Shown here piece by piece: positions 36,384-47,426 of a stretch of DNA of 64,000 nt (the first letter of the stretch is position 1; every line of letters begins with the position of its first letter). The position numbers and the translations under genes were made by a program. The notes under the pieces were generated by a model. That model saw only the letters and a list, made by a program, of their open reading frames with translations, was not told the DNA's origin and did not search any database. Where the stretch lies: positions 2,208,001-2,272,000 of the forward strand of contig NZ_CP015124.1 of assembly GCF_001678945.1 (NCBI RefSeq). The letters are read 5' to 3'. The stretch comes from Phaeobacter gallaeciensis (GTDB lineage Bacteria > Pseudomonadota > Alphaproteobacteria > Rhodobacterales > Rhodobacteraceae).

Positions 36384-37448
36384 CTAACTCCGGTCTGACA
36401 GCAATTTGCCGACCAGTTGCGCCGTATAGTCCACGATGGGCACAATCCGTCCGTAGTTCAGGCGGGTCGGGCCAATCACCCCCACCGCGCCAATCACCTT
36501 TCGATCCGCGTTCATATAAGGAGACACCACCAAAGAGGAACCCGAAAGTGAGAAAAGTTTGTTCTCCGAGCCAATAAAAATGCGCACGCCCTCGCCCTCT
36601 TCGGTGAGTTCCAGGAATTCGGCAATATCCTGCTTGCGCTCCAGATCGTCGAACAGGCTGCGGATCAGATCCAGTTCTTCTGTGACGCCATTATCCGCCA
36701 GCAGATTCGCGCGTCCCCGCACGATCAGACGCGCCTGGTCGCTGCCGTCTTCTTCCCAGGCGGCCAGACCGCTTTCGATCAGCTGATGCGCCAGGTTGTC
36801 GATCTCCTGCCGCCGGGTGGCGATCTCTTCCTGCATGTCGAGGCGCACGTCACTCAGCGTGCGCCCTTCGACGAGGGCATTCAGGAAATTGGCCGCCTCG
36901 CGCATCGAACTGGGCGTCTGCCCCGGCGGCGGGGTGAACAGCCGGTTTTCCACGTGACCATCGGAAAACACCAGCACCACCATCGCTCGGTCATGACCCA
37001 GCGAGACGAATTCGATATGGCGGATCTCTGCTTCATGCTTTGGCGTCAGGACCAGCGAGGCACCCTGCGTCACCCCGGAAAGCGCCGCCCCGACACGGTC
37101 GAGCATACCGCTCACATCGCCGGAATTGCGACCCAGGGTGGCGTCGATCTTTTCGCGGTCCTGCGCCTTCAGGTCCTCGACCTCCAGCAGGCCATCGACG
37201 AACATCCGCAGACCCAGCTGCGTCGGTACCCGTCCGGCGCTGACATGTGGGCTGTCGAGCAGGCCCAGAAACTCCAGATCCTGCATCACGTTGCGTACCG
37301 TCGCCGCGCTGACCTTTTCGCTCAGCGACCGGGTCAGGGTACGGCTGCCGACGGGATCGCCGCTTTCCAGATAGGATTCCACGACCGCCCGGAACACATC
37401 CCGCGACCGGTCGTTCATGTCTTTCAGGATATTGTTTGCGTCTGTCAT
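36384..37448 (-). CDS. hrcA: Heat-inducible transcription repressor HrcA
   Basis: The 354-residue repressor normally binds CIRCE elements upstream of groESL and other heat-shock genes. The N-terminal winged helix (about 10-90) has GSRTLTRSLSEKVSAATVRNV, and the C-terminal GAF-like domain ends with GVIGPTRLNYGRIVPIVDY. ATG codons at 37448 and 37454 are both possible, and no ribosome site discriminates clearly. I see no CIRCE repeat in the 143 bases before the gene, so self-control through CIRCE is not evident. It is cotranscribed with grpE and divergent from rph. Confidence 0.95.
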   Translation of the reverse strand: MTDANNILKDMNDRSRDVFRAVVESYLESGDPVGSRTLTRSLSEKVSAATVRNVMQDLEFLGLLDSPHVSAGRVPTQLGLRMFVDGLLEVEDLKAQDREKIDATLGRNSGDVSGMLDRVGAALSGVTQGASLVLTPKHEAEIRHIEFVSLGHDRAMVVLVFSDGHVENRLFTPPPGQTPSSMREAANFLNALVEGRTLSDVRLDMQEEIATRRQEIDNLAHQLIESGLAAWEEDGSDQARLIVRGRANLLADNGVTEELDLIRSLFDDLERKQDIAEFLELTEEGEGVRIFIGSENKLFSLSGSSLVVSPYMNADRKVIGAVGVIGPTRLNYGRIVPIVDYTAQLVGKLLSDRS

Positions 37449-37591
37449 GAGCATTTTCGGCGGTTACACGCTACATAGATAGGAAGCCTTCTCCGGATTG
37501 CCATTAAAGAGGCCCACACGCAAAGGTCAATCATGCTTGCATACCGCGCGCAGGCAGGGCTATCCGAAGGCCAGCAAAAAAAGGATTACTC

Positions 37592-38305
37592 ATGCGACCC
37601 TCTGGACGACAACTGAACGAGATGCGCCCGATTTCCATCGAAACCGGATTCACCAAACATGCCGAGGGATCATGCCTGATTAAGGCGGGTGACACCCATG
37701 TTCTGTGCACCGCCACCATCGAAGACCGCGTGCCGCCCTTTATCAAGGGATCCGGCCTTGGCTGGGTGACTGCGGAATACGGCATGCTGCCCCGCGCGAC
37801 CAACACCCGGATGCGCCGCGAAGCCTCGGCTGGCAAGCAAGGCGGCCGTACCGTCGAAATCCAGCGCCTGATCGGCCGTGCCCTGCGCGCCGGCGTGGAC
37901 CGCGTGGCCCTGGGTGAACGCCAGATCAGTATCGACTGTGACGTGCTGCAGGCCGATGGCGGCACCCGCTGCGCCTCAATCACCGGCGGCTGGGTGGCCC
38001 TGCGTCTGGCAGTCAACAAACTGATGAAGGCCGGCGATGTCAGCATCGACCCGCTGGTCGATCCGGTGGCAGCCGTATCCTGCGGGATCTATGCCGGGCA
38101 GCCGGTTCTGGATCTGGACTACCCCGAAGATTCCGAAGCCGGCGTCGATGGCAACTTCATCATGACCGGATCCGGTAAACTGATCGAAGTGCAGATGTCC
38201 GCCGAAGGATCGATGTTCTCGCGCGAGCAGATGAATTCCCTGATGGATCTGGCCGCAAAAGGCACCGCCGAGCTGGCAGAAATGCAAAAGGCAGCCTGCG
38301 CATGA
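37592..38305 (+). CDS. rph: Ribonuclease PH
   Basis: The 237-residue phosphorolytic exoribonuclease trims the 3' ends of tRNA precursors. Motifs include [12 protein letters not shown] at the start, [16 protein letters not shown], and [21 protein letters not shown]. Length matches the family. Its end overlaps rdgB by 4 bp, giving the conserved rph-rdgB-hemW operon. Confidence 0.97.
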   Translation: MRPSGRQLNEMRPISIETGFTKHAEGSCLIKAGDTHVLCTATIEDRVPPFIKGSGLGWVTAEYGMLPRATNTRMRREASAGKQGGRTVEIQRLIGRALRAGVDRVALGERQISIDCDVLQADGGTRCASITGGWVALRLAVNKLMKAGDVSIDPLVDPVAAVSCGIYAGQPVLDLDYPEDSEAGVDGNFIMTGSGKLIEVQMSAEGSMFSREQMNSLMDLAAKGTAELAEMQKAACA

Positions 38306-38916
38306 GCCGGAAGTTTGAAGGCGATCGGCTGTTGATCGCCACGCATAACAAAGGCAAGCTTGAGGAGATGGCGCATCTCCTCAAGCCCTTTGGCGTCTCC
38401 GTTGTCGGCGCCGCCGAAATGGATCTGCCAGAACCTGAGGAAACCGAGGACACCTTTGTCGGCAATGCCAAGATCAAGGCGCATGCCGCGGCCAAGGCAA
38501 CCGGGCTCCCTGCCCTGTCCGATGATTCCGGGATCACCATCGACGGCCTTGATGGGGCACCGGGCGTCTACACCGCAGACTGGGCAGAGACCGGCAATGG
38601 CCGCGACTTCATGATGGCCATGACCCGCGCCCACAACGAGCTGGAAGCCAAGAATGCCCCCCACCCGCGTACCGCGCAGTTCCGCTGCACGCTGGTTCTG
38701 GCCTGGCCCGATGGTCACGACGAGGTGTTCGAGGGCGTCGCCCCCGGTCATCTGATCTGGCCGATCCGTGGCGAGGCTGGTTTCGGCTATGATCCAATGT
38801 TCATTCCCGATGGGCACGACGTGACCTTTGCCGAGATGGACCGCTGGGAAAAGAACAAGATCAGCCATCGCGCCAATGCCGTGGCGAAGTTTATCAAAGG
38901 GTGTTTCGGGGAATGA
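38302..38916 (+). CDS. rdgB: XTP/dITP diphosphatase (RdgB/HAM1 family)
   Basis: The 204-residue house-cleaning enzyme hydrolyses non-canonical purine triphosphates (XTP, dITP) to monophosphates, keeping them out of DNA and RNA. The N-terminal signature [12 protein letters not shown] and the catalytic [12 protein letters not shown] are present, along with [12 protein letters not shown]. It is coupled on both sides: 4-bp overlaps with rph upstream and hemW downstream. Confidence 0.97.
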   Translation: MSRKFEGDRLLIATHNKGKLEEMAHLLKPFGVSVVGAAEMDLPEPEETEDTFVGNAKIKAHAAAKATGLPALSDDSGITIDGLDGAPGVYTADWAETGNGRDFMMAMTRAHNELEAKNAPHPRTAQFRCTLVLAWPDGHDEVFEGVAPGHLIWPIRGEAGFGYDPMFIPDGHDVTFAEMDRWEKNKISHRANAVAKFIKGCFGE

Positions 38917-40079
38917 CCCATCCCGTGGATGACTGGCGCAATGGGGGCTTTGGCCTCTATGTGCACTGGCCCTTTTGTCAGGCCAAATGCCCCTATTGCG
39001 ATTTCAACAGCCACGTCACCGCAAATATAGACCAAAGCGTCTGGGTCAAAGCCTATCAATCCGAGCTGGCACGTGTGTCCGAGCAGCTTCAGGGCCGGGT
39101 GTTGAATTCGATCTTCTTTGGTGGCGGTACCCCTTCACTGATGCATCCCGACACCGTTGCCGCCGTGATCGAGGCCGCGCGGGATATCTGGCCCTTTGCC
39201 AATGACATCGAAATTTCGCTCGAGGCGAATCCCGGATCGGTCGAAGCTGGCAGGTTTGCAGGCTATCGCGACGCAGGAGTGAACCGGGTCTCGATGGGCA
39301 TTCAGGCGCTCAACGACGCCGACCTGCGCCGCCTTGGCCGTATCCATTCCGTGGGCGAAGCCAAGGCCGCCTTTGACATTGCGCGCAATTGTTTTGACCG
39401 CGTCAGTTTCGACCTGATCTATGCCCGGCAAGGTCAGACGCCGCAGGACTGGCAGGCAGAGCTGACCGAAGCACTGTCGATGTCCATCGACCACCTGTCG
39501 CTCTATCAGCTGACGATCGAAGAAGGCACCGCCTTTGGCGACCGTTATGCCCGGGGTAAGCTGCGGGACCTGCCCAGCGATGACAGCGCCGCAGACATGT
39601 ACCAGCTGACACAGGACATCTGCGCCGCCCATGGCATGCCCGCCTATGAGGTTTCCAATCACGCGGTTCCCGGCGCGGAGAGCCGCCACAACCTGATTTA
39701 CTGGCGCTACGGCGACTATGTGGGCATCGGCCCCGGCGCCCATGGTCGTATCACTCTGGATGGCGCCCGCTATGCCACCGAAACCCACCGCGCCCCCGGT
39801 GCCTGGCTGCAAGCCGTTTCTAACGGCTCTGGCGAAAACCTGCGGGAAGCCCTGGAGCGCGAGGATGCCGCTGTCGAATGCCTGATGATGGGGATGCGCC
39901 TGCGGGAAGGGCTGGATATGGAGCGCTACGCACAACTCTCTGGCACGCCGCTAAACGCTGACAAGCTGCAGGACCTTGCCAAGATGGGAATGATCTCTAT
40001 CTCAGAACAAAGACTGCATGCGACGGACAAGGGACGTGCGGTGCTCAACGCGATCCTTCGCGATCTCTTGGTGGACTGA
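38913..40079 (+). CDS. hemW: Radical SAM heme chaperone HemW
   Basis: The 388-residue radical-SAM protein has the cluster motif CQAKCPYC (C-x3-C-x2-C) near residue 25 and GGGTPSLM after it. It resembles oxygen-independent coproporphyrinogen oxidase HemN, but length and the rph-rdgB-hemW context fit HemW, which binds heme and delivers it to respiratory proteins. The ATG at 38913 overlaps the rdgB stop. Older annotation would call it a HemN-like protein. Confidence 0.9.
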   Translation: MTHPVDDWRNGGFGLYVHWPFCQAKCPYCDFNSHVTANIDQSVWVKAYQSELARVSEQLQGRVLNSIFFGGGTPSLMHPDTVAAVIEAARDIWPFANDIEISLEANPGSVEAGRFAGYRDAGVNRVSMGIQALNDADLRRLGRIHSVGEAKAAFDIARNCFDRVSFDLIYARQGQTPQDWQAELTEALSMSIDHLSLYQLTIEEGTAFGDRYARGKLRDLPSDDSAADMYQLTQDICAAHGMPAYEVSNHAVPGAESRHNLIYWRYGDYVGIGPGAHGRITLDGARYATETHRAPGAWLQAVSNGSGENLREALEREDAAVECLMMGMRLREGLDMERYAQLSGTPLNADKLQDLAKMGMISISEQRLHATDKGRAVLNAILRDLLVD

Positions 40080-40083
40080 CCCA

Positions 40084-40437
40084 ATGCGCTATATCTACGC
40101 CGGACTAGGGATTTGTTGCGTAGCATTGGCAATCGTCGGGGTTATCCTTCCCCTGCTCCCCACCGTGCCCTTCTTGCTTCTGGCAACATTCTTTTTCGCA
40201 AACTCTTCGGAGCGGCTGCACGACTGGATCATCTCTCACAACATCTTCGGGCCAATGATCCTGGATTGGCGCGAAAACGGTGCCATCCGACCAACCGCAA
40301 AAAAGGCGGCAACCGGATCGATTGCCGCCGTCTTTCTGTTGTCTCTGATGCTGGGCGCCCCCTCCCGCATCCTGATTATTCAGGCGGTGGTTCTGTCAGG
40401 CGTGTTGACCTTTATCTGGTCGCGCCCTAACGGCTGA
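40084..40437 (+). CDS. DUF454 (YbaN-like) small membrane protein
   Basis: The 117-residue protein has two N-terminal hydrophobic segments (about 4-38, with GVILPLLPTVPFLLLATFFFA) and one or two near the C-terminus, as in YbaN/DUF454 inner-membrane proteins of unknown function. The middle segment, SERLHDWIISHNIFGPMILDW, is the best-conserved part of the family. It starts 4 bases after hemW, so it probably belongs to that operon. Its 3' end overlaps the convergent parB gene by 11 bp. Confidence 0.8.
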   Translation: MRYIYAGLGICCVALAIVGVILPLLPTVPFLLLATFFFANSSERLHDWIISHNIFGPMILDWRENGAIRPTAKKAATGSIAAVFLLSLMLGAPSRILIIQAVVLSGVLTFIWSRPNG

Positions 40438-41323
40438 GCAGATTGCAAAGCTCATCAAGCTGGTCGAGCGTCTCATAACTGATCGTCACCGAGCCGCTTT
40501 CCCCGCCCGCGATATGATCAATCGATACCTTCATCCGCAACATCGCTGACAGATCGCCTTCAAGCGCGCGGGTATCCGCGTCCTTTTCCACCTCTTTGCG
40601 CGGTTTTTTCGGAGAAGAGTTGGTAGTGGTACCCGCTGCATCCTTTTTGACCAGATTCTCGGTCGCACGTACGGAGAGTCCGCCTTTGACGATCTTCTTG
40701 GCCAGTTCCGATGCATGGTCTGACGTAATCAGCGCCCGCGCGTGGCCCGCGGACAATTTCCGTTCCTGAACAAGCTGTTGCACGTCGGAAGGCAGGTGAA
40801 GAAGCCGCACAAGGTTGGCAATATGGCTACGGCTCTTGCCCAACGCCTCAGCCATTTTTTCCTGGGTGTGGCCGAACTTTTCCATCAACTGCTTATAGCT
40901 TTGCGCCTCTTCCATCGCATTCAGGTCTGACCGCTGAATGTTTTCGATGATGGCGACTTCGAGCATTTCAACGTCGTCATAGTCCCGGATTAAAACCGGA
41001 ACCTCATGCAACTGCGCCGCCTGCGCGGCCCGCCAGCGCCGTTCACCAGCCACGATCTCGTACATGCCGCCATCGCGCGGACGCACGATCAGCGGCTGCA
41101 AGACGCCCTTTTCCTTGATAGAGGCCGTCAGGTCATCCAGATCTTCTTGAAGAAACTGCCGACGGGGCTGATCAGGGTTGGCGGTAACCTTCTCGATTGG
41201 CACCAATACTTCGGCATTGCGGGGTGCTTCGGCTTGGGTGCTGACGGGTTCCGGGTTCACATCGGCCATCAGCGCCGACAATCCACGTCCCAATCCGCGA
41301 GGTTTGTTCTTTTTTTCCGTCAT
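40427..41323 (-). CDS. parB: Chromosome partitioning protein ParB
   Basis: The 298-residue CTP-dependent DNA clamp binds parS sites and loads onto origin-proximal DNA. Present are the N-terminal NPDQPRR and GERRWRAAQ motifs (CTPase region, about 50-110), the helix-turn-helix region [22 protein letters not shown] (about 155-180) and a C-terminal dimerisation domain. Two perfect parS sites lie 1.4 and 3.3 kb upstream in the same gene run. It follows parA by 13 bases. Confidence 0.97.
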   Translation of the reverse strand: MTEKKNKPRGLGRGLSALMADVNPEPVSTQAEAPRNAEVLVPIEKVTANPDQPRRQFLQEDLDDLTASIKEKGVLQPLIVRPRDGGMYEIVAGERRWRAAQAAQLHEVPVLIRDYDDVEMLEVAIIENIQRSDLNAMEEAQSYKQLMEKFGHTQEKMAEALGKSRSHIANLVRLLHLPSDVQQLVQERKLSAGHARALITSDHASELAKKIVKGGLSVRATENLVKKDAAGTTTNSSPKKPRKEVEKDADTRALEGDLSAMLRMKVSIDHIAGGESGSVTISYETLDQLDELCNLLSR

Positions 41324-41336
41324 GGTGCCCTCCCCT

Positions 41337-42146
41337 TTATGCTGCCAGTCTTTGATGATTGGCGACTATTTCTTCTGCCAGTGCCCGGTACGCCCGCGCC
41401 CCCAGCGAGTTCGTATCGTAGTTCAGGACCGGCAACGCATAGGACGGCGCCTCGCTCACCCGTACGTTCCGGGGAATCACAGTCCGGAAGACCAGCTCAC
41501 CCAGGTTGTCGCGCGCATCCTGTTCAACCTGTTGCGACAGATTATTGCGACGGTCGTACATCGTTAGCACCACACCCTCGATCCTCAGATCCGAGTTTGC
41601 CGCCTGCCGTACCTCACGAATCGTCAGCATTAGCTGCGATACCCCCTCAAGCGCGAAGAACTCACTTTGCAGCGGGATAAGAACCGAATGCGCGGCGACC
41701 ATGGCATTCACCGTCAGCAGGTTCAGCGACGGCGGGCAATCGATCAGGATGTAATCCCATTCGTATTCGTCCATCGCCGTCTGTCGCAGGGCGTCATGCA
41801 ATAGGAAGCTGCGTTTTTCGTTGGAAACCAGTTCGATATCGGCGGAACTCAGATCCACCGTCGCCGGAATAACGCAGAGATCCTCGATCTCAGTTGCCCG
41901 AATAACCTCGGACAGCGGCGCATCATCAACTAAAAGATCGTAGGTGGTGTAGTCCCGATCATCGGCCTCAATTCCCAGGCCGGTGGATGCATTCCCCTGC
42001 GGGTCCAAATCAACGACCAGGACACGCAATCCGCCTTCGACCAGGGCCGCGGCGAGGTTTATTGCCGTCGTTGTCTTACCTACTCCACCCTTTTGATTAG
42101 CAACCGCGATGATACGTGGCCCATCCGGGCGGGATAAGTCAGACAC
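41337..42146 (-). CDS. parA: Chromosome partitioning ATPase ParA
   Basis: The 269-residue deviant Walker ATPase moves ParB-parS complexes. The P-loop is NQKGGVGKTTTAINLA near residue 18, and the switch regions VVDLDPQGNASTG and LIDCPPSLNLLTVNA are intact. I prefer the GTG start at 42146, which has GAGGGAG 7 bases upstream; a TTG at 42152 is also in frame but too close to that site. The gene overlaps the end of rsmG by 8 bp, as in many alphaproteobacteria. Confidence 0.97.
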   Translation of the reverse strand: MSDLSRPDGPRIIAVANQKGGVGKTTTAINLAAALVEGGLRVLVVDLDPQGNASTGLGIEADDRDYTTYDLLVDDAPLSEVIRATEIEDLCVIPATVDLSSADIELVSNEKRSFLLHDALRQTAMDEYEWDYILIDCPPSLNLLTVNAMVAAHSVLIPLQSEFFALEGVSQLMLTIREVRQAANSDLRIEGVVLTMYDRRNNLSQQVEQDARDNLGELVFRTVIPRNVRVSEAPSYALPVLNYDTNSLGARAYRALAEEIVANHQRLAA

Positions 42147-42756
42147 GAGCAACTCCCTCTATTTTCAGTACGACCGCGTCGGGTTCAGTTAAACTTGTAA
42201 TCGGTTCGAAATCGAATCGCCATCGTTGCCGCGCGTTATCCACTTCTTTTTTCCAGTTTGCACCTTTTGGGAACAAGGCGGTGCCTGTCGGGCTGAGGTG
42301 ACGTTCAGAAAATTCCAGTAGGAGCGACAGATCCGCAAGTGCCCGCGCAGACAGAACATCCGCATTTTGCGGGTCCGCCTGCTCTATTCGCTTTGAAATT
42401 ACGGTAAGTTTCGCCCCGCACTCCCGTGCCGCCGTACGCAGGAAGGCCGACTTTCGTTGATCCGATTCGATCAGGGTAACCTTGGTATTCGGAGATTCCT
42501 CTGCCGCCATAATGGCGACGATAACACCTGGAAGGCCACCGCCACTTCCCATATCAACCCAGTGATTTGGCGGAGAAACACATCGGAAAACCTGAACCGA
42601 ATCGATGATATGACGGGTCCAAAGGTCATCCAGGCTGTTCCGAGAAACTAGGTTGATCTTCGGATTCCATTTTAGCAAAACTTGTTCGAATATTTTCAGC
42701 CGGTCGAGTGTTTCACGTGAAACATTCAGCCGTTCCAACAAAGCTTCGGTTGTCAT
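42139..42756 (-). CDS. rsmG: 16S rRNA (guanine-527-N7)-methyltransferase RsmG
   Basis: The 205-residue SAM-dependent enzyme methylates G527 of 16S rRNA. The N-terminal [21 protein letters not shown] and the SAM-binding [13 protein letters not shown] are typical. The codons for VSRET form a perfect parS palindrome (42709-42724), so this gene also carries a chromosome-segregation site. It overlaps mnmG by 4 bp and parA by 8 bp. Confidence 0.96.
   Translation of the reverse strand: MTTEALLERLNVSRETLDRLKIFEQVLLKWNPKINLVSRNSLDDLWTRHIIDSVQVFRCVSPPNHWVDMGSGGGLPGVIVAIMAAEESPNTKVTLIESDQRKSAFLRTAARECGAKLTVISKRIEQADPQNADVLSARALADLSLLLEFSERHLSPTGTALFPKGANWKKEVDNARQRWRFDFEPITSLTEPDAVVLKIEGVARV
42709..42724. 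promoter_or_regulatory. parS centromere site inside rsmG
   Basis: TGTTTCACGTGAAACA, a perfect 16-bp palindrome identical to the ParB-binding parS consensus. It lies near the 5' end of rsmG and about 5.2 kb from the proposed origin. Confidence 0.95.
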
Positions 42757-44636
42757 TCAGTACGGCTCCGTTGGGTGGAACTCTTCCGCAACCTTGCCAA
42801 AAGCAGGGCCAGTGCAGCCGGCGTCATCCCATCCAGACGTGCTGCCTGCGCCAGGTTTTCAGGCCGGGCTCGCTCCAGTTTTTGTTGCAACTCGTTGGAA
42901 AGACCTTCGATCCCGACGTATTCAAAATCCCTCGGGATCAGATAGCTCTCATCCCGCTTTAGCGCTGCGATCTCTCGCTCCTGCCGGTCGATGTAATTTG
43001 CATAAAGCGCGTCACGCTCCAACTGACGTCGTGTTGTAGTATCGCTGTTCGCGAGTTCAGGTAGCAAAGGAAAAAGATCTTCGAACGACACATCAGGAAA
43101 CGCCAGGACGTCCAAGCCGGTCCGTTTATTGCCATCCTGATTTACGCGGATACCAGCCTCGGAAACCTGTTTTGGAGTGAAAACCGACTCAGTCAGAACA
43201 TCACGCGCAGCATCCAGGCGCTCCATCTTCTTTTGGAACATTTCTTTGCGGGCCTGCCCCGCGCAGCCGACTTCAATCGCCAGAGGCGTGAGGCGCTGAT
43301 CCGCATTGTCGGCCCGAAGGGACAAACGGAATTCCGCACGGGAAGTAAACATCCGGTAGGGTTCCGTCACGCCATTCGTGGTCAGGTCATCAACCATAAC
43401 CCCAATGTAGCTGCCGGAGCGACCAAAGATAATCGGGTCCTCCTCCCTACTCCGCCGCGCAGCATTGAGGCCTGCGACCAGGCCCTGTGCAGCGGCCTCT
43501 TCATATCCGGTTGTACCGTTAATTTGTCCAGCTAAGAACAAGCCGGGAACTTCCTTGAGTTCTAAACCCAGTGTTAGCGCCCGCGGATCAATGTAATCGT
43601 ACTCAATGGCATATCCGGGTTGAATGATCTTGGCGTCTTCCAGGCCAAAGATCGAATGCACGTAGTCCTCTTGAACATCCACCGGCAGGCTTGTCGAAAT
43701 CCCGTTTGGATAAACGGTGTTATCGTCGACGCCCTCTGGTTCCAAAAAGATTTGGTGCGATGTTTTATCAGCGAACCTGACGACCTTGTCTTCAATCGAC
43801 GGGCAATACCGCGGTCCGACCCCTTCGATATGACCGCCGTACATAGCAGATCGTTCAAGGTTTTCCCGAATGATCTCATGCGTCTTTTCGTTGGTGTGCG
43901 TGATACCGCAGGACACCTGTTTTGCGGTCACCTGCGTGGTTGCAAAGGAAAAGAACGTTGGATCATCATCCCCGGGCTGCGATTCCAATTCATCCCAACG
44001 AATCGTTGTGCCGTCCAACCGAGGCGGCGTACCGGTCTTGAGGCGTCCCAACGGTAATTCAAAGCTATCGAGACGCTCTGCCAGGCTGACCGACGGCTTG
44101 TCGCCCATACGGCCGCCAGGTCGCGACACATCTCCGATATGAATAACACCACGCAGAAACGTCCCGGAGGTAAGAATGACAGCCTTCGCCGGGATTTGAG
44201 ATCCATCTGCCAAGACGACGCCGGTTACCGATTGGCCGGACATGATGAAATCGGTCGCTTCACCTTCGATAATGTCGAGACAGTCCTGCTGTTCGGTAAG
44301 CTTGAGCATCTCCCGACGATAGATTGCTCGGTCGGACTGGGCGCGAGGGCCCTGGACGGCTGGTCCCTTCCGCCGATTCAGGAGTCGGAACTGAATGCCA
44401 GCGAGATCGGCAACACGACCCATGACGCCGTCAAGAGCGTCAATTTCCCGTACGAGGTGGCCTTTGCCCAAACCGCCAATAGCCGGGTTACAGGACATAA
44501 CACCGATGCCTTCGCGTTTTAACGTGATCAGCGCGGTGTTTACACCCATCCGAGCCGCCGCATGAGCAGCTTCGGTGCCGGCGTGACCACCGCCGATTAC
44601 AACAACGTCATAGGCTGAATGTTTCACGTGAAACAC
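42753..44636 (-). CDS. mnmG: tRNA uridine-34 carboxymethylaminomethyl modification enzyme MnmG (GidA)
   Basis: With MnmE, the 627-residue FAD protein modifies the wobble uridine of several tRNAs. The FAD motif [19 protein letters not shown] follows the N-terminus. [33 protein letters not shown] and GYEEAAAQG are all typical. The first in-frame GTG (44636) sits almost on the AGGAG sequence; a GTG at 44627 (8 bases after AGGAG) is a better start and removes three residues. Either way the start region is built from a parS palindrome (44620-44635). It lies 3 bases after mnmE. Confidence 0.96.
   Translation of the reverse strand: MFHVKHSAYDVVVIGGGHAGTEAAHAAARMGVNTALITLKREGIGVMSCNPAIGGLGKGHLVREIDALDGVMGRVADLAGIQFRLLNRRKGPAVQGPRAQSDRAIYRREMLKLTEQQDCLDIIEGEATDFIMSGQSVTGVVLADGSQIPAKAVILTSGTFLRGVIHIGDVSRPGGRMGDKPSVSLAERLDSFELPLGRLKTGTPPRLDGTTIRWDELESQPGDDDPTFFSFATTQVTAKQVSCGITHTNEKTHEIIRENLERSAMYGGHIEGVGPRYCPSIEDKVVRFADKTSHQIFLEPEGVDDNTVYPNGISTSLPVDVQEDYVHSIFGLEDAKIIQPGYAIEYDYIDPRALTLGLELKEVPGLFLAGQINGTTGYEEAAAQGLVAGLNAARRSREEDPIIFGRSGSYIGVMVDDLTTNGVTEPYRMFTSRAEFRLSLRADNADQRLTPLAIEVGCAGQARKEMFQKKMERLDAARDVLTESVFTPKQVSEAGIRVNQDGNKRTGLDVLAFPDVSFEDLFPLLPELANSDTTTRRQLERDALYANYIDRQEREIAALKRDESYLIPRDFEYVGIEGLSNELQQKLERARPENLAQAARLDGMTPAALALLLARLRKSSTQRSRTE
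44620..44635. promoter_or_regulatory. parS centromere site at the start of mnmG
   Basis: A second perfect copy of TGTTTCACGTGAAACA, covering the candidate start codons of mnmG and lying next to its ribosome site. It is about 3.3 kb from the proposed origin. ParB bound here could also affect mnmG expression. Confidence 0.95.
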
Positions 44637-44639
44637 TCC

Positions 44640-45926
44640 TCATTTTCCAAGGCAGAAACTAGAAAAAATCTCATCCAGGAGATTTTCAACTCCGACACGT
44701 CCAACCAACAGTTCAAGCGATCGGATTGCTGATCGCATATCCTCAGCCGCAAGATCATAGTGCTCCGGTCCCAGTTCGAGAACCGATTGCGCCTGATGTA
44801 AGCTCTTCAACGCGGAAGACAAAGCCTCCCTGTGGCGATTTCGGGTGGAGATCCCTGGATGAGCCGAGCGCGACTTCAAAACCGTCGCAATGTGCTCAAC
44901 TAGCCTATCGATCCCCTGCCCCGTTTTCCCGGAAATTGCATCTTCCGCATCATCCCGAGCATCCGCTTTTGGCAGCAGGCGAATATCTCCGTCCTGCATT
45001 TCCACGTCAGGCGTTTCGCTAGCTTCTGCCAGAAACACACGGATATCAGCATTCTCGGCCCTCTTCCGCGCCAAGGCAATACCAATGCTTTCGACGTGAT
45101 CCTCGGTATCGCGCAGGCCGGCTGTGTCCAGAAGCGTGACCGGAAGGCCAGCGAGATCCATCTTCACTTCGATAATATCCCGCGTGGTGCCAGCGTATTC
45201 CGACGTAATGGCTGCCTCACGTCCCGCAAGCGCATTCAGAAGCGTCGATTTCCCGACGTTTGGCGCACCAACGATGGCCACCTCAAACCCAGAGCGGATG
45301 CGCTCGGCGATTTTGACGCCGGCGACCTCGGTTTCCAAATCCTTTTGAACGCCTGCAAGGAGGCTCGATACCTCGGGCGTAACGTCCACCGGAACCTCTT
45401 CATCCGCGAAATCAATGGTGACTTCGATCAAAGAGGCTGCCCGGATCAGATCGTCTCGCCAACGTTCTGCCAATTTCCCGATCGCGCCCGAGAGAACCAC
45501 CTGGGCCTGTTTACGCTGCGCTTCGGTTTCGGCGTCGATCAGATCGGCAAGGCCTTCGACCTGTGCCAAGTCCAACTGCCCGTTCTCCAGCGCTCTTCGA
45601 GTGAACTCACCGGGCTCTGCATGACGCAGTCCGTCGAGCTGCCCCAGCCTTTCCAGAAGAGCGGACACCACAGCCGTACTGCCATGGACCTGAAACTCGA
45701 CGACATCTTCCCCGGTAAAGCTATGCGGTGCGGCGAAAGACAGCACCAGCGCCTCATCCAGAGGGCTGCCTGCCGCATCAGTCAGAACCCGCAGACCCCG
45801 CCCGGGAACCGGCACAGGGGTTTTGGACAGCGCATTCATCGCCTCCAGGGCTTGGGGGCCGGAGACACGAACAACCGATACCCCGGCCTTCCCCTGAGCA
45901 GAGGCCAACGCAAAGATCGTATCCAT
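44640..45926 (-). CDS. mnmE: tRNA modification GTPase MnmE (TrmE)
   Basis: The 428-residue GTPase works with MnmG. An N-terminal tetrahydrofolate-binding domain (about 1-115, beginning [20 protein letters not shown]) is followed by helices and an inserted G domain with [12 protein letters not shown] near residue 220. It ends with FCLGK, close to the usual FCIGK that carries the catalytic cysteine. It lies 31 bases downstream of rho and 3 bases before mnmG. Confidence 0.96.
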   Translation of the reverse strand: MDTIFALASAQGKAGVSVVRVSGPQALEAMNALSKTPVPVPGRGLRVLTDAAGSPLDEALVLSFAAPHSFTGEDVVEFQVHGSTAVVSALLERLGQLDGLRHAEPGEFTRRALENGQLDLAQVEGLADLIDAETEAQRKQAQVVLSGAIGKLAERWRDDLIRAASLIEVTIDFADEEVPVDVTPEVSSLLAGVQKDLETEVAGVKIAERIRSGFEVAIVGAPNVGKSTLLNALAGREAAITSEYAGTTRDIIEVKMDLAGLPVTLLDTAGLRDTEDHVESIGIALARKRAENADIRVFLAEASETPDVEMQDGDIRLLPKADARDDAEDAISGKTGQGIDRLVEHIATVLKSRSAHPGISTRNRHREALSSALKSLHQAQSVLELGPEHYDLAAEDMRSAIRSLELLVGRVGVENLLDEIFSSFCLGK

Positions 45927-45957
45927 GTGTGGCCGTCCTTTCCTGAGCTGCCGGGTT

Positions 45958-47229
45958 CTAGGTGTTCATCGAGTCGAAGAATTCAGAATTGGATTTCGTC
46001 TGTTTCAGCTTCGAGAGCAGGAATTCAATGGCGTCCGTGGTACCCATCGGGTTGAGAATTCGCCGCAAAACAAAGGTCTTAGCCAGATCCCCCTTGTCGA
46101 CAAGCAGGTCTTCCTTCCGGGTGCCCGACTTGAGAATATCGATCGCCGGGAAGACGCGTTTGTCGGCAATTTTACGATCCAGGACCAGTTCGGAGTTACC
46201 GGTACCTTTGAATTCTTCGAAGATGACCTCGTCCATGCGGCTGCCGGTATCGATCAGCGCGGTTGCGATAATGGTCAGCGATCCGCCTTCTTCGATGTTC
46301 CGGGCAGCACCGAAGAAGCGTTTCGGCCGCTGCAGGGCGTTGGCGTCGACACCGCCGGTCAAAACCTTACCCGAGGACGGAACCACGGTGTTAAAGGCCC
46401 TACCAAGTCTTGTGATCGAGTCCAAAAGAATCACAACATCTCGTTTGTGCTCAACCAGACGCTTGGCCTTTTCGATGACCATTTCCGATACTGCAACGTG
46501 GCGCGTTGCCGGCTCGTCAAAGGTGGAGGAAACGACCTCGCCCTTGACCGAACGCTGCATGTCGGTGACCTCTTCCGGGCGTTCGTCGATCAGCAGGACG
46601 ATCAGGTAGCATTCCGGATGGTTCTTCTCGATCGAGTTCGCAATGTTCTGCAAAATCACGGTCTTACCAGTCCGCGGCGGCGCCACGATCAGGGAGCGCT
46701 GACCTTTACCGATGGGCGCGACCAGGTCGATCACACGCGCGGATTTATCCTTGATCGTGGGATCTTCGACCTCCATTTTCAGCCGCTCATCCGGGTACAG
46801 CGGCGTCAGGTTGTCGAACGCGATCTTGTGACGGGCCTTTTCAGGATCTTCAAAATTGATCTTGGTGACATTGGTCAGCGCGAAATAGCGTTCATTTTCC
46901 AGTGGCGCCTTGATCTGCCCTTCGACGGTATCGCCAGTGCGCAGAGAATACTGACGAATCATGTCGGGCGAGACGTAGATATCATCGGGACCGGGCAGGT
47001 AGTTCGCTTCGGGCGAGCGCAAGAAACCGAATCCGTCTTGCAGAACTTCCAGAACGCCGTCGCCGGCAATGTCCCATCCTTCATCTGCGCGTTCACGCAG
47101 GATCTGGAACATCATCTCGCCCTTGCGCATGGTCGAGGCGTTTTCGATCTCCAGATCTTCAGCCATGGACAAAAGGTCCTTGGGGCTTTTGGCTTTCAGA
47201 TCGGAAAGATTCAGGGATTGGACGGTCAT
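45958..47229 (-). CDS. rho: Transcription termination factor Rho
   Basis: The 423-residue hexameric RNA helicase ends transcription of unstructured RNA. The N-terminal RNA-binding domain begins [15 protein letters not shown] and contains [21 protein letters not shown]. The ATPase has [15 protein letters not shown] and ends with FLLSKL plus a short tail. It is the first gene after a 197-bp gap downstream of hemJ and probably drives the downstream mnmE-mnmG-rsmG-parA-parB genes as well. Confidence 0.97.
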   Translation of the reverse strand: MTVQSLNLSDLKAKSPKDLLSMAEDLEIENASTMRKGEMMFQILRERADEGWDIAGDGVLEVLQDGFGFLRSPEANYLPGPDDIYVSPDMIRQYSLRTGDTVEGQIKAPLENERYFALTNVTKINFEDPEKARHKIAFDNLTPLYPDERLKMEVEDPTIKDKSARVIDLVAPIGKGQRSLIVAPPRTGKTVILQNIANSIEKNHPECYLIVLLIDERPEEVTDMQRSVKGEVVSSTFDEPATRHVAVSEMVIEKAKRLVEHKRDVVILLDSITRLGRAFNTVVPSSGKVLTGGVDANALQRPKRFFGAARNIEEGGSLTIIATALIDTGSRMDEVIFEEFKGTGNSELVLDRKIADKRVFPAIDILKSGTRKEDLLVDKGDLAKTFVLRRILNPMGTTDAIEFLLSKLKQTKSNSEFFDSMNT

Positions 47230-47426
47230 CTACATACAGCCTTTGCGTCCCCGGCATCGGGGAGAGGTGTCATTATCAAATCGGAAGACACGAATGCCCG
47301 GACGGGCCCGTTGAGGGCCATACATAGGGGCATGTCCACGATGAGTCAAATACCGCCTCAGAGACCGCCTGAGGCAATGCTGACAACTGTGGCACGCCCG
47401 ACCCTGTCAGGGGCGTAAGATCGGCC

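Noticed and set aside
37449-37591. CIRCE element upstream of hrcA
   Set aside because: I looked for TTAGCACTC-N9-GAGTGCTAA and found no reasonable match.
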